Source of the DNA: Sediminicola sp963974715
Lineage (GTDB): Bacteria; Bacteroidota; Bacteroidia; Flavobacteriales; Flavobacteriaceae
Assembly: GCA_963974715.1 (NCBI GenBank)
Contig: CAXBDK010000004.1
Span: 1 to 64,000, forward strand
DNA length: 64,000 bases
Reading direction: 5' to 3'
Part shown: in pieces, positions 37,078 to 46,437 of the stretch
Layout: the number at the start of each line of letters is the position of its first letter
How positions within the stretch are numbered: the stretch's first letter is position 1
The notes under the pieces: generated by a model
What the model was told of the DNA's origin: nothing
What the model saw: only the letters and a program-made list of their open reading frames with translations
Database searches by the model: none
Program-made: the position numbers and the translations under genes

Positions 37078-39393
37078 TTATGCCTCTAGGGCAGCCCTCA
37101 TATTTTGAGCTGCCCGCACCATGTGCCTTAGGGCCGATTCGGTTTCCGGCCAGTCCCTTGTCTTAAGTCCGCAATCGGGATTTACCCAAATATTTTCCGT
37201 TGGCAGCAACTTGCCCGCTTTTATCAACAATGATTCCATCTCTTCCGTATTGGGTACCCTCGGGGAATGGATATCATAGACCCCGGGCCCGATCCCATTT
37301 GGATATTTGAAATTTACAAAGGCATCCAAAAGGTCCATCTGGGAACGGGACGTTTCTATGGTGATCACATCCGCATCCATCTGGGAAATACTTTCTATGA
37401 TATCATTGAATTCGGAATAGCACATATGGGTATGGATCTGCGTCGTATCCTTTACCCCACTTGCCGCTATCCGGAAACATTCCACTGCCCAATCCAAGTA
37501 GTTCGGCCAATAGTCCCTTCTCAACGGCAAGCCTTCCCGTATGGCCGGTTCATCGATCTGTATCACTTTAAGGCCTGCCCTTTCCAGATCCAACACCTCA
37601 TCCCGAATGGCCAGGGCGATCTGTCTACAGGTTTGGGACCTGGGCTGGTCATTTCTCACAAAGGACCATTGCAGGATGGTAACGGGACCGGTAAGCATTC
37701 CCTTTACAGGTTTGGGGGTAAGCGATTGGGCAAAGGCCGTCCAGTCTACCGTCATGGGCATCGGTCGATGGACATCCCCATAGATGATGGGGGGTTTTAC
37801 ACAGCGGCTCCCATAACTCTGTACCCATCCCTGGGCCGTAAAGGCAAATCCTTGTAGTTGTTCCCCAAAATATTCTACCATATCGTTCCGTTCCGATTCC
37901 CCATGTACAAGGACATCCAGATCCAATTTTTCCTGAAAACGGATGGTTTGGATAATCTCCTCTTTGATCAACCGCTCGTATTCTTCCCTTGAAATTGCAC
38001 CTTTTTTATATTTGGCGCGCCAGCCCCTCACCGTTTTGGTCTGTGGAAAAGATCCAATAGTGGTAGTGGGATATAGGGGAAGGCCCAGTTCCTGTTGTTG
38101 CAGCGTTCGTCGGAATGGAAATTCCGATTTCCGTTCACTGTCTTTGGCCGTAAGCAGCCCTACCCTTTTCTTTGTTTCTTCATGATGGACCAGTAGTGAA
38201 TTTTCCCGGTTTTTATGGACCTGTTCATTGTCTTCCATCCTTTGTGATAGCATGGGCGACAATTCCCCTTTCTGCAATTGTTTTAAGTCCACCAATTCCT
38301 GCAGTTTTTGTTTTGAAAAGGCCATCCATCGTACAATGTCCCCAGGTAGGCCATTCTCCTGTCCTTCCAGGTCCAAGTCTAGGGGACAGTGCAGTAAAGA
38401 ACAGGAGGAGGCGATCCATATCCGATCATTAGAAAGTAGCCTACCTGCTTTTTGAAGTAAGGTGAGGGATTCCCCATACTTATTTTTCCAGATGTTCCTT
38501 CCGTCCACTACCCCTAGGGAAAGCAGTTGTTTTCCCGTATAAAAAGGAGAGGTGAGCACATCGTCCAATTGAAGGGGGCAGCGCACCAGGTCCAAATGGA
38601 TGGCATGTACCGGAAGTTGAAGAACAGCGTTCAGGTTGTTGCCATAACAATCAAAATAATTGGCAAGCACGATCTTAAGGTCGGGAAAACGTGCGGCTAT
38701 TTCATTGTACAGTTCCACAATGGCCCTACGTTCCATATCCGAAAGGTCCAGTGCCAAGCAGGGTTCATCGATTTGGACATACTCGGCCCCCGCTTCCGAG
38801 AGCTGTTCCAACAAAGTAAAAAATATCGGTCTTAATTTTGGCAACAGTTCAATTCGATGAAAACCTGCTTCCATCTCCTTCCCCCAGTATAAATAGGTGA
38901 CAGGGGAAATAAGCACCGGTTTGGTCTTTATCCCTAAGGCAAGGGCCTCCTTAAATTCATCCACCGCTTTGGAAGAACATTGTTGGAACTCTTGGTCCTT
39001 TGTAAACTCTGGCACCAGAAAATGATAGTTGGTATCGAACCATTTGGTCATTTCCAACGCAGTAATATCCTCTTCACCTTCCTGAAAACCTCTGGCCATT
39101 GCAAAATAAAGATCTATGGGAGCCAGGGAATCCCTGAGGGTAGAAAAGCGTTCCGGGATACAGCCAAAAGAAAGCGAGGCATCCAACATCTGGTCATAAA
39201 GGGAAAAGTCATTTGAAGGAATCAGATCTATTCCCATATCCCTTTGCGTTTGCCAATTTTCCCTCCTTATTTGCCCGGCCACCTTTTCCAGTTCCATTAT
39301 GGACAGTTCCTTTTTCCAATACTTTTCCAAGGCAAATTTTAAACCTCTTTTTTTTCCGATCCTTGGGTAGCCCAAAAGATTTGTTTTCATCAT
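37078..39393 (-). CDS. metE: Cobalamin-independent methionine synthase
   Basis: Transfers methyl from methyl-tetrahydrofolate triglutamate to homocysteine. It has 771 residues, full length. The N-terminal barrel begins NLLGYPRIGKKRGLKFALE; the C-terminal catalytic barrel has TTTIGSFPQTKTVR, GPVTILQWSFVRNDQPR, IQIDEPAIREGLPL, zinc ligands in IHTHMCYSEF and NPDCGLKTRDW, and DIHSPRVP. All metal ligands are present. No B12 or SAM riboswitch was noticed upstream. It is divergent from an Lrp-type regulator. Confidence 0.96.
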   Translation of the reverse strand: MMKTNLLGYPRIGKKRGLKFALEKYWKKELSIMELEKVAGQIRRENWQTQRDMGIDLIPSNDFSLYDQMLDASLSFGCIPERFSTLRDSLAPIDLYFAMARGFQEGEEDITALEMTKWFDTNYHFLVPEFTKDQEFQQCSSKAVDEFKEALALGIKTKPVLISPVTYLYWGKEMEAGFHRIELLPKLRPIFFTLLEQLSEAGAEYVQIDEPCLALDLSDMERRAIVELYNEIAARFPDLKIVLANYFDCYGNNLNAVLQLPVHAIHLDLVRCPLQLDDVLTSPFYTGKQLLSLGVVDGRNIWKNKYGESLTLLQKAGRLLSNDRIWIASSCSLLHCPLDLDLEGQENGLPGDIVRWMAFSKQKLQELVDLKQLQKGELSPMLSQRMEDNEQVHKNRENSLLVHHEETKKRVGLLTAKDSERKSEFPFRRTLQQQELGLPLYPTTTIGSFPQTKTVRGWRAKYKKGAISREEYERLIKEEIIQTIRFQEKLDLDVLVHGESERNDMVEYFGEQLQGFAFTAQGWVQSYGSRCVKPPIIYGDVHRPMPMTVDWTAFAQSLTPKPVKGMLTGPVTILQWSFVRNDQPRSQTCRQIALAIRDEVLDLERAGLKVIQIDEPAIREGLPLRRDYWPNYLDWAVECFRIAASGVKDTTQIHTHMCYSEFNDIIESISQMDADVITIETSRSQMDLLDAFVNFKYPNGIGPGVYDIHSPRVPNTEEMESLLIKAGKLLPTENIWVNPDCGLKTRDWPETESALRHMVRAAQNMRAALEA

Positions 39394-39419
39394 CTATATT
39401 GTTTATAATTTCCATCAAA

Positions 39420-39435
39420 GTTTATGATTATAAAC
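39420..39435. promoter_or_regulatory. AT-rich dyad between metE and lrp
   Basis: GTTTATGATTATAAAC is a 16-bp imperfect palindrome in the divergent promoter region, with related AT-rich copies nearby (GTTTATAAT at 39401). Lrp/AsnC proteins bind such degenerate AT-rich dyads, so it is a candidate site for the adjacent regulator. Confidence 0.35.
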
Positions 39436-39546
39436 TAATAATCCATAATTTTACCATTAATTGGAATTATTAACTATTATGTTCGTATTAATAGGTTTAT
39501 TAATCTAAAACACCCGTAATTATTGATCTTTGAAGAATAATATTCT

Positions 39547-40008
39547 ATGAACGAACTGGATGAAGTGGACCTAAAACTATTACGGGCTTTACAGGATAAT
39601 GCCGATCAGACCACCAAAGAATTGGCACATAGGGTAAACCTTTCCCCAACCCCCGTTTTTGAGCGGATCAAACGGTTAAAAAAAGAGGGATATATACAAA
39701 AATATGTCGCGGTTTTGGATGCGGAAAAGCTCAACAGGGGACTCACGGTTTTCTGTAATATCACCCTAAAACAGCATACCAAGGAAATAGGCAACAGGTT
39801 CGTACAGGATATCAAGGGGATAAAGGAAGTTACGGAATGTTACAATATTTCCGGCGATTCCGATTTTTTGCTGAAGGTGATGGTGGTAGACATGAAACAC
39901 TATCAGGACTTTGTCCTGAACGGCCTGGGTTCCGTAAAAAATATAGGCAGCGCCCACAGCACCTTTGTAATGGGGGAGATCAAGAACACCCATGCCATTC
40001 CCATATAA
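39547..40008 (+). CDS. Lrp/AsnC-family transcriptional regulator
   Basis: A 153-residue regulator with an N-terminal helix-turn-helix (DLKLLRALQDNADQTTKELAHRVNLSPTPVFERIKRL) and a C-terminal RAM ligand-binding domain (VTECYNISGDSDFLLKVMV, STFVMGEIKNTHAIPI). It is divergent from metE with about 150 bp between, so methionine biosynthesis is a likely target and an amino acid the likely effector. Confidence 0.93.
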   Translation: MNELDEVDLKLLRALQDNADQTTKELAHRVNLSPTPVFERIKRLKKEGYIQKYVAVLDAEKLNRGLTVFCNITLKQHTKEIGNRFVQDIKGIKEVTECYNISGDSDFLLKVMVVDMKHYQDFVLNGLGSVKNIGSAHSTFVMGEIKNTHAIPI

Positions 40009-40075
40009 GGAAAGGTAGGTCTCCTGCCTTACGGCATAAGATTTACCGTCCAAGAAGTTATGCTAGGTCCCTTGC

Positions 40076-41890
40076 CTATAACTTTTTGAGTCGTTCCAAA
40101 ACGGCCAAGGGCACCTCAAATACGCTTCCGTGTCGGGCCCCTTTGGGAAAATGGACCTTATCGGAAATATCGGTCCATCCCGAAGGGGCCTGCCTGACCG
40201 CTCCGTACTGTTTATCGGTGTATTTATCAAAATACACCACCCAAGACCCGTCCAATTTAAGGGCCGTAGGCCCTTCTGCCCAATACTTGCCCGTGATGGG
40301 CGCGCTAGCTTTTCCATAGGGGCCCGTAAGTACATCACTATGGGCGATCTTGATATTTTTCTGGGGCGGGGTCCGTGTTTCGTCTTTTAGGAACATTATA
40401 AATTCACCTCCTTCCGCCCGAATGGAGGCATCGATCACATTGAAGCCAGGTTCGTACAACAGTTTTGTGGGCCCATAGGTCTTAAAGTCCCTTGTGGTGG
40501 TATAGTACATCCTATGGTTGTAACCGTTCTCTTCCCGGGACGCTGTTTCCGGAAATTTACCGGTTACCGTGGATGCCCAATAGATCATATATTGATCATT
40601 TTTTTCATCATAGGTAATTTCCGGTGCCCACGTATTTCTAGTGCCCCCTTCTTCGGCCATAACAGGAATAAATTGCTGTGGGGTCCAATCGATAAGATTT
40701 TTGCTGGAGGCGTACCCTATGCCTTTATCGGTCCAACTTACCGTCCATACCATATGATAGTTCCCATCCCCGCCCCTTATAATACAGGGGTCCCTCATGA
40801 GCTTGTCCTTGCCTACCCTTGGGACCAAAAAGGAAGTATCGTTCCGCAGCGGCTCCCAGTGGTACCCATCCGTACTGTATGCCAAATGAAGGCCATCCTC
40901 CCCATTGCCCTTAAAATAGGAAAACAGGAATGCCGTCCGTTCCTTGGAAATCAGTCCTCGCGCCATAAGCCATTGTTCACAGGCTTGGGGCCAATTGGTA
41001 TGGGTACCGGACACCCCAAGGCCAAAACCGTGTCCGCCATCTTCATAGATATGCATTTCTACCGGTACTTGGTGGCGTTTAAGGGCGGTGTAGTAATTAA
41101 GTGAATTTTCCACGGGGACCACCCCATCATCCGTTGAATGCACCAAAAAGGTGACCGGGGTTTCGGCATTTACCCTTTTTTCATTGGAATAGGCATCGAT
41201 CATTTCCCTTTCCGGTGATTCTCCCAAGAGGGCCGTTTTAGATCCCTTATGGGTTATCCCTTCTTCCATGGATATTACGGGATAGAGAAGTATGGAAAAA
41301 TCGGGTCGCGCACTGATCGTATCCGTTGCCCTGTAGACCTTTTCATCATAATGTGTGGAAACGGTGGATGCCAAATGCCCACCGGCCGAAAACCCCATAA
41401 CACCAATTTTATGTACGTCCAAGTTCCATTTTGTGGCATTTCTCCGTACCGTCCTTATGGCTTCTTGGGCATCCTGTAAGGGGCCTATGGATTTGTTTTC
41501 CATCGTTTGGTCACTGGGCATCCTATATTTAAGTACAAAGGCCGATATACCCAGCGAATTGAACCATTTTGCTACCTTATAACCTTCCTTATCCATGGCC
41601 AAATGCCTGTATCCACCGCCCGGACAGATTACCACGGCCGTACCATTGGCATTCCTTTCGTCGGCCAAAAAAACGGTCAGGTCGGGTACCGATACGTTAT
41701 TGATGCCCGTTAACGTACCTTGATCGTTGAAGGTGGGTTCTTCTTTATAGGTTATATCTTCCAATGCCCCTGGCACGGTTTTCCACAGGGGTAGAACCGA
41801 GTCCTGCGACCGGGTGGTGGTGGAAAATCCAATTGTGGCAAAGGCCAAAAACAACAGCGAATACCTTGCGGTGCCAAATCTTATATCCAT
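40076..41890 (-). CDS. Secreted esterase fused to a GH43-like glycosidase
   Basis: A 604-residue two-domain enzyme with a signal peptide (SLLFLAFATIGFS). Residues about 35-315 form an alpha/beta hydrolase of the BD-FAE / acetylxylan-esterase type: oxyanion motif VICPGGGYRHLAMDKEGY, nucleophile Ser168 in GFSAGGHLAS, Asp255 in HSTDDGVVP and His287 in EDGGHGFGL. Residues about 318-604 form a five-bladed GH43/GH117-like propeller (MRDPCIIRGGDGNYHMVW with candidate Asp367; NTWAPEITYD with Glu424). It should de-esterify and trim a hemicellulose or pectin side chain. It is the last gene of a four-member unit that includes a GH105 pseudogene. Confidence 0.88.
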   Translation of the reverse strand: MDIRFGTARYSLLFLAFATIGFSTTTRSQDSVLPLWKTVPGALEDITYKEEPTFNDQGTLTGINNVSVPDLTVFLADERNANGTAVVICPGGGYRHLAMDKEGYKVAKWFNSLGISAFVLKYRMPSDQTMENKSIGPLQDAQEAIRTVRRNATKWNLDVHKIGVMGFSAGGHLASTVSTHYDEKVYRATDTISARPDFSILLYPVISMEEGITHKGSKTALLGESPEREMIDAYSNEKRVNAETPVTFLVHSTDDGVVPVENSLNYYTALKRHQVPVEMHIYEDGGHGFGLGVSGTHTNWPQACEQWLMARGLISKERTAFLFSYFKGNGEDGLHLAYSTDGYHWEPLRNDTSFLVPRVGKDKLMRDPCIIRGGDGNYHMVWTVSWTDKGIGYASSKNLIDWTPQQFIPVMAEEGGTRNTWAPEITYDEKNDQYMIYWASTVTGKFPETASREENGYNHRMYYTTTRDFKTYGPTKLLYEPGFNVIDASIRAEGGEFIMFLKDETRTPPQKNIKIAHSDVLTGPYGKASAPITGKYWAEGPTALKLDGSWVVYFDKYTDKQYGAVRQAPSGWTDISDKVHFPKGARHGSVFEVPLAVLERLKKL

Positions 41891-41899
41891 ATTCTTATT

Positions 41900-42290
41900 T
41901 CAGTCAATACACTTCCGATCCCTCAAGTAAAAACACTCCAATCCATAATCTTCAAAATCCGGCACTTTTTCATAGGCTGACCGTCCCTCGGTTCCTTTAT
42001 AGTGGATTGGAGGCAGCCCGGAAATCCTTTTTTATGCAGTACTTTTCCCGCTCTAAAATACCATTATTTGCCCCATATGCCAAACCGTGGACAAACAAGG
42101 CCGTTCCCGATAGCTCCTTCCCCCCGAAATGTGTTTCGTCATGTAGGCCCACCTCCCAAAACCATCTTTTCTTTGGTTCGGCACAAGGGCCTCCGCCATC
42201 GCTTTCAGATTCACTGGACCCATGGGAGCATCCGCTGGAACAATGGGAAAGACCTTTGCCAGTGGCCCATACAAAAGAGCCTAAATGACA
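41900..42290 (-). pseudogene. GH105-type unsaturated rhamnogalacturonyl hydrolase, 3' remnant
   Basis: Three minus-strand frames together spell the C-terminal end of a GH105 (YteR/YesR-like) enzyme: FPIVPADAPMGPVNLKAMAE plus ALVPNQRKDGF in one frame; WEVGLHDETHFGGKELSGTA, then LFVHGLAYGANNGILEREK in the next; VPDFEDYGLECFYL before the stop at 41900-41902 in another. At least two frameshifts and loss of the first two thirds make it non-functional. It lies in line between the DUF1080 gene and the esterase-GH43 gene, 9 bp from the latter. The SGTAxFxxxLAxGxNNGIL motif is the basis of the call. Confidence 0.8.
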
Positions 42291-42314
42291 AAGATCGCAA
42301 CAATCTAATTCAGC

Positions 42315-43136
42315 CTATAATTTTTTGATCCGGATATTCCTGTATTCCACCTTCATGGGCGGGCCAACATGTACTTGTACCCCAATGGACCCCACGGACC
42401 TCCGATTGATGGTATCGTTGTCCGTGACATCGCTCATTAAAATTCCGTTGATAAAATGTTGGAGCCTGTTACCGTTAATGATCAAATGGCACTCGTTCCA
42501 ACCTTCTTCGGTAATTCGCATTTTAAGGGAATCCGAATTCCCCAGAGAGGCTATTGTTTCCCTATGCAGCCATGCATTATTTTTTATGTTGCCCGGTAGC
42601 GATCCTTCTTCCCCGGGATTCCCTTGCGATGTTATCAATGTCTTTTCTCCCCTATAGGCCAAGGTGGTCCGTTTCCGTTCCTCATAATTCTGGCCGGTAT
42701 ACCTGTTCATACCATCAATATCGGCCTGATAGCCCCTTAACGCAAATGGGACAGTATCCAAAATTTCACTTCGGTAATTGATCCCACTGTTCCCGTTCTT
42801 GGTGATGCGAAACTCCGATTTTAGTTCAAAATTCCCCAATTCCCCTCCCTGCCATATGATAAAGGTATTTTTTTTTAGCAAGGTCGTAGGGGTAACCTCT
42901 CCCACCAAATTTCCATCCTCCACCCTCCAATAAGTAGGGTCTCCCTCCCAATTCGCTAGGGATCTACCATCAAAAATCTCCACAAATCCTTCTTGGACAT
43001 GTACAGTATTTGGAGCATGCCCGTTGGGATCCGGTCCCTTTTTATCCTTACACGATTGCAGGCCCAACAAGCTACTTATCAACAGTAAGCCAAGAGGTTT
43101 CCAAGTATACCCAAAATCCATATTTTTATGCTTCAT
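42315..43136 (-). CDS. DUF1080 lipoprotein (3-keto-disaccharide hydrolase family)
   Basis: A 273-residue lipoprotein (lipobox LLGLQSC, Cys near 29). The LamG/ConA-like DUF1080 domain is evident: FVEIFDGRSLANWEGDPTYWRVEDGNLVGE, GNFELKSEFRI, NSGINYRSE, and the end GSIGVQVHVGPPMKVEYRNIRIKKL. Members hydrolyse 3-keto-glycosides or bind carbohydrate. With the cytochrome-type lipoprotein upstream, oxidative attack on glycans through 3-keto intermediates is a possible role. Confidence 0.9.
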   Translation of the reverse strand: MKHKNMDFGYTWKPLGLLLISSLLGLQSCKDKKGPDPNGHAPNTVHVQEGFVEIFDGRSLANWEGDPTYWRVEDGNLVGEVTPTTLLKKNTFIIWQGGELGNFELKSEFRITKNGNSGINYRSEILDTVPFALRGYQADIDGMNRYTGQNYEERKRTTLAYRGEKTLITSQGNPGEEGSLPGNIKNNAWLHRETIASLGNSDSLKMRITEEGWNECHLIINGNRLQHFINGILMSDVTDNDTINRRSVGSIGVQVHVGPPMKVEYRNIRIKKL

Positions 43137-43204
43137 CGTTCATTTGCATGATTCATATTGGCATACATTCGCCAACATTTTTATAGCTAACGGACTTATC
43201 GCCA

Positions 43205-45898
43205 TTATTTATACATCTCATTGTCTGGATCACCGCCAGTGATCAAATACGCCAACAGATCTTTTAATTCTTCCGGATTGAGCCGGTTAATGGTGCCCGG
43301 GGGCATCAAGGAAATGGTGGATAGTTTCCTCCCCACTACTTGATCCTTGGCAATATCCCTTGTAATCTCAGGGGCATACGGGTTTTGGGAAATGGTATAG
43401 TTCTTGTCATCCTCGTTCACCAATCTGCCGACCACGGATTGTCCGTTCTTCAATTCAAAAGTGGTGGAATTATATTGATCTGAAATTACCTCACTGGGAT
43501 CTATTATGGCTTTTAAAATGTCCTCCTGGGAAAACCTACTGCCCAATTGGGTCAGGTCAGGCCCTATATTTTCCCCTTTGCCCCGCATGCTATGGCACGT
43601 AATACAAGTGGTAGCCACATACATATTGGCTCCCTGTTCAAAATTTCTTTTGCCGAGTCCATTTGCCAAGAGGTCCGCTATATCCCCTTTCTGCCAATTT
43701 TTACCAGGCCCCTTGGGCTGCACTGCAAAGGCCAGATCGTTCCCGGAACTGCTCAGCAAGGAATCCCCCGACATTTTATTATAGAGTTCAAACTGACTTT
43801 TGGGAACATGTGACAGCGCCATTTGCCTAGCTTTATCAATAAACCCTATATAACTTCTGCCCGCCTTAAAGGAAAATGCCCTGTAAAACCATTTGAAATA
43901 TCTTTCCCTCAAAGCGGGGGTCCAACCTTCCGTAACGTTGCTCAGTACTATCCCATAATACGTATGTTGTGCAGGAGGCATATTCTTAAGGGTCTGTGCA
44001 ATATCCATCCCGTATTCGGGATTCCTGAGTATGAGGTCGGATGAATTAGTGGCCGTATTTGCCATCACGTCGGTATTTTCCCCCGCTTTCGATTCCAATA
44101 GATCCAATGTCTTCAAGACCACTTTGGGATCATTGAGGTAGGCCAGAATTTTGCTCAGCTGCTGATTTAAAACATCGGCCTTTGCTGGGTAATGGGTCGT
44201 TAAATAATCGATAACCGCATTTTTTATGGGAGATGATGGCATACCAAGTCGAGAAAGTGTAAGCTCAAAGGCGCGCAACAGGTTTACCTGCTCCAATGGG
44301 TCTAGCTCCTTATAGCTTAAGGACATTAAGGTCCTGATCATACGCTCGCGTTGCGATGTATCCGTATGTCGTGCCAGGGCGATGATAGCCTGTATCAAGG
44401 AAACCGGATCTTTCTCTTGAAACACTTTTTCTTGCCATTGCTTTATAGGCTGATGCTCTATGGCCAAACGGGCCGCATATTGGACAAATCGGTCCTTACT
44501 GTTCAAATAGGGCCATGCAAACTCGACCGCCCCTTCCGTGGGCTTGGTGTGGTACGCTTCCAACTGCTTTCTTATTTTATGTTCCTTGGTTTCTTCCAAT
44601 GTTTTTTCAGATGTCATGGTAGTATCCCGTCCATCTGCCCTATCGTAAAATACCCTGTAGAGATCGGACTCCAAACGGCGTCCGCCGGTCATAAAATAAA
44701 GTGCTCCATCAGGACCGATTACCCCGTCGGTCAAAGGAAGCGGGATTCCAGAAAGAAATTCTTCCTTTTCACCGACATAGGAAGAACCTTTGGGTTTTAG
44801 TTCAATACTGTAAATAATCCCAAAGCTCCAATCGAAAGCGAAAAGGCTATGTTTGTATTTTTCGGGGAAATTTGCTTCTTTACCGTAGATAACATTGGTT
44901 GGGGAACCTTGGCCTATATTTAGGACAGCGGGTAAATTGTCCGGATAGGCCTGTGACCATTTTCCATTTCCGGTTCGCCATCCAAATTCACCACCGCTCG
45001 TCACATGGCAAATTCTGGTGGGCCTATACCAGGGCATTCCCAGGTCCCATTCCATGTCCGAGTCGTAAGTGAACATATCCCCAAGATCATTAAATGCAAG
45101 ATCAAAAGGGTTTCTGAACCCAGCGCTGACCAACTCCCAATTTTTGCCCTCTGGATCTATTTTTGCGATCCATCCCCCGGGAGCGCCCCGGTTATTGGCA
45201 TGGCCCCTTGGATCCTTAATCTGTGGAAAAAGATTGTCGTCCCCCCAAATTTGGGGCAACCTATAGGTATCCATCTCGGGAAGATCGGTATGGTTGCCCG
45301 CAATGATGTACAACGACTGTCCATCCGGACTCAAGACAATGCTATGCGGACCGTGTTCCCCCGGTTCCCCGCTCAGCGCTTTTAAAAGGGTAATCTTATC
45401 GTACTGATCGTCATTGTCCGTATCCTGCAATCGATACAGTCCTGTCCCTCTTTCAAATTCCTTATCACTGTTATGGTTCACCATAACGTACAGGCTTTTA
45501 AAAGCATATAACAATCCCTGGGCATACCCCATCTGAAGGACGGAGTCGGCTATTTGTTCCCCAGTACGGATCTTAAGCTTTTCGATTTCCGGTGTGAGCT
45601 TTTTGGAACCTATGGGTGCCAATGTAAGGCGGTAAAGGGCCCCATATTGATCTGCCGTGATCAACCGGCCTTTATCATCAAAGGTCATGGCCACCCAAGA
45701 TCCCTCGTTCCTATCTCCCGGACTATACAAATGCTCCGCTTTAAAGTCCGCAAGCAACTTGAGCTTTTCCACTTTGGGATCGACAGGAGTAGTAGTGGAG
45801 GTTTCGGATTCTTTTGATTGTTTGCACGAGCCGATCAATAAAACCAATAGCCCTATGGTCAGGGAGGATATAGATCTAGAAATTTTTGAGAGGGACAT
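43205..45898 (-). CDS. PVC-type heme-binding lipoprotein: beta-propeller, HEAT, cytochrome c
   Basis: An 897-residue lipoprotein (lipobox VLLIGSC). It has an N-terminal glucose/sorbosone-dehydrogenase-like propeller (WVAMTFDDKGRLITADQYG, GLLYAFKSLYVM, LRNPFDL-type GFRNPFDLAFND, IGPDGALYFMTGG), a helical HEAT-like middle (about 450-720) and a C-terminal cytochrome c domain with one heme motif CITCHSMRGKGENIGPDL and an axial-methionine candidate SLMPPGTINRL. It should oxidise sugar-like substrates outside the inner membrane and pass electrons on. It is the first gene of the unit reading toward the esterase-GH43 gene. Confidence 0.9.
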   Translation of the reverse strand: MSLSKISRSISSLTIGLLVLLIGSCKQSKESETSTTTPVDPKVEKLKLLADFKAEHLYSPGDRNEGSWVAMTFDDKGRLITADQYGALYRLTLAPIGSKKLTPEIEKLKIRTGEQIADSVLQMGYAQGLLYAFKSLYVMVNHNSDKEFERGTGLYRLQDTDNDDQYDKITLLKALSGEPGEHGPHSIVLSPDGQSLYIIAGNHTDLPEMDTYRLPQIWGDDNLFPQIKDPRGHANNRGAPGGWIAKIDPEGKNWELVSAGFRNPFDLAFNDLGDMFTYDSDMEWDLGMPWYRPTRICHVTSGGEFGWRTGNGKWSQAYPDNLPAVLNIGQGSPTNVIYGKEANFPEKYKHSLFAFDWSFGIIYSIELKPKGSSYVGEKEEFLSGIPLPLTDGVIGPDGALYFMTGGRRLESDLYRVFYDRADGRDTTMTSEKTLEETKEHKIRKQLEAYHTKPTEGAVEFAWPYLNSKDRFVQYAARLAIEHQPIKQWQEKVFQEKDPVSLIQAIIALARHTDTSQRERMIRTLMSLSYKELDPLEQVNLLRAFELTLSRLGMPSSPIKNAVIDYLTTHYPAKADVLNQQLSKILAYLNDPKVVLKTLDLLESKAGENTDVMANTATNSSDLILRNPEYGMDIAQTLKNMPPAQHTYYGIVLSNVTEGWTPALRERYFKWFYRAFSFKAGRSYIGFIDKARQMALSHVPKSQFELYNKMSGDSLLSSSGNDLAFAVQPKGPGKNWQKGDIADLLANGLGKRNFEQGANMYVATTCITCHSMRGKGENIGPDLTQLGSRFSQEDILKAIIDPSEVISDQYNSTTFELKNGQSVVGRLVNEDDKNYTISQNPYAPEITRDIAKDQVVGRKLSTISLMPPGTINRLNPEELKDLLAYLITGGDPDNEMYK

Positions 45899-46437
45899 AT
45901 CGTTCGTTTATTTATTTTACTAGTTGATCGAGATATATTATACTTAGGGCCTGCCCTGGGTTTATCGAAGGGTTCGCATCCAATAATATTTTAGTTTTTC
46001 ACCATAAGCCTTGCTAGTTTGCACCAAGGTTGTCAAACTTTACTTAATAAATGTACAAGGTAACGGACTAAAGGGAATCGAATACCAAAAACGTATTCCC
46101 ATCCATTTTGGTCCCCCCTGGTGTTGCTCCGTCATGGCTCCATAAAAATTTTCAATATACATATTAAATCAGATTTTAAGTATTCCCGTTCAAAAATTAA
46201 AGTAAGATTATTTCCTATGTAATCGTTCCTGTGTAAAATTCATTCGGATAGGTTGCCTTGTCGGATCTTATTTCTTTCACGGAGTTATTTTCCAATCCGC
46301 TATCCCATAGGAAAAATTAAAATACTGTTTTTCAATATTTTATATATTCCATCTCCTTAAGTAATCGAAACATTATTTATGTGTAAATTGGTAGAAACTA
46401 TTTTATTTTTACCTCATATTCAGATCGGGCAAACCCC
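45899..46437. other. Divergent promoter region, no gene seen
   Basis: This 539-bp AT-rich region separates the cytochrome-type lipoprotein gene (minus) and lacI (plus). It contains GTAATCGA at 46361-46368, an exact half of the kduI operator TGTAATCGATTACA, about 70 bp upstream of lacI. There are also small dyads (AGTTTG/CAAACT at 46017-46039; GAATAC/GTATTC at 46080-46098) of unknown value. Confidence 0.4.

Noticed and set aside
41764..42328. Plus-strand open frames in the gap between esterase-GH43 and DUF1080
   Set aside because: The minus strand carries a clear GH105 remnant in the same place; the plus frames have no family features.
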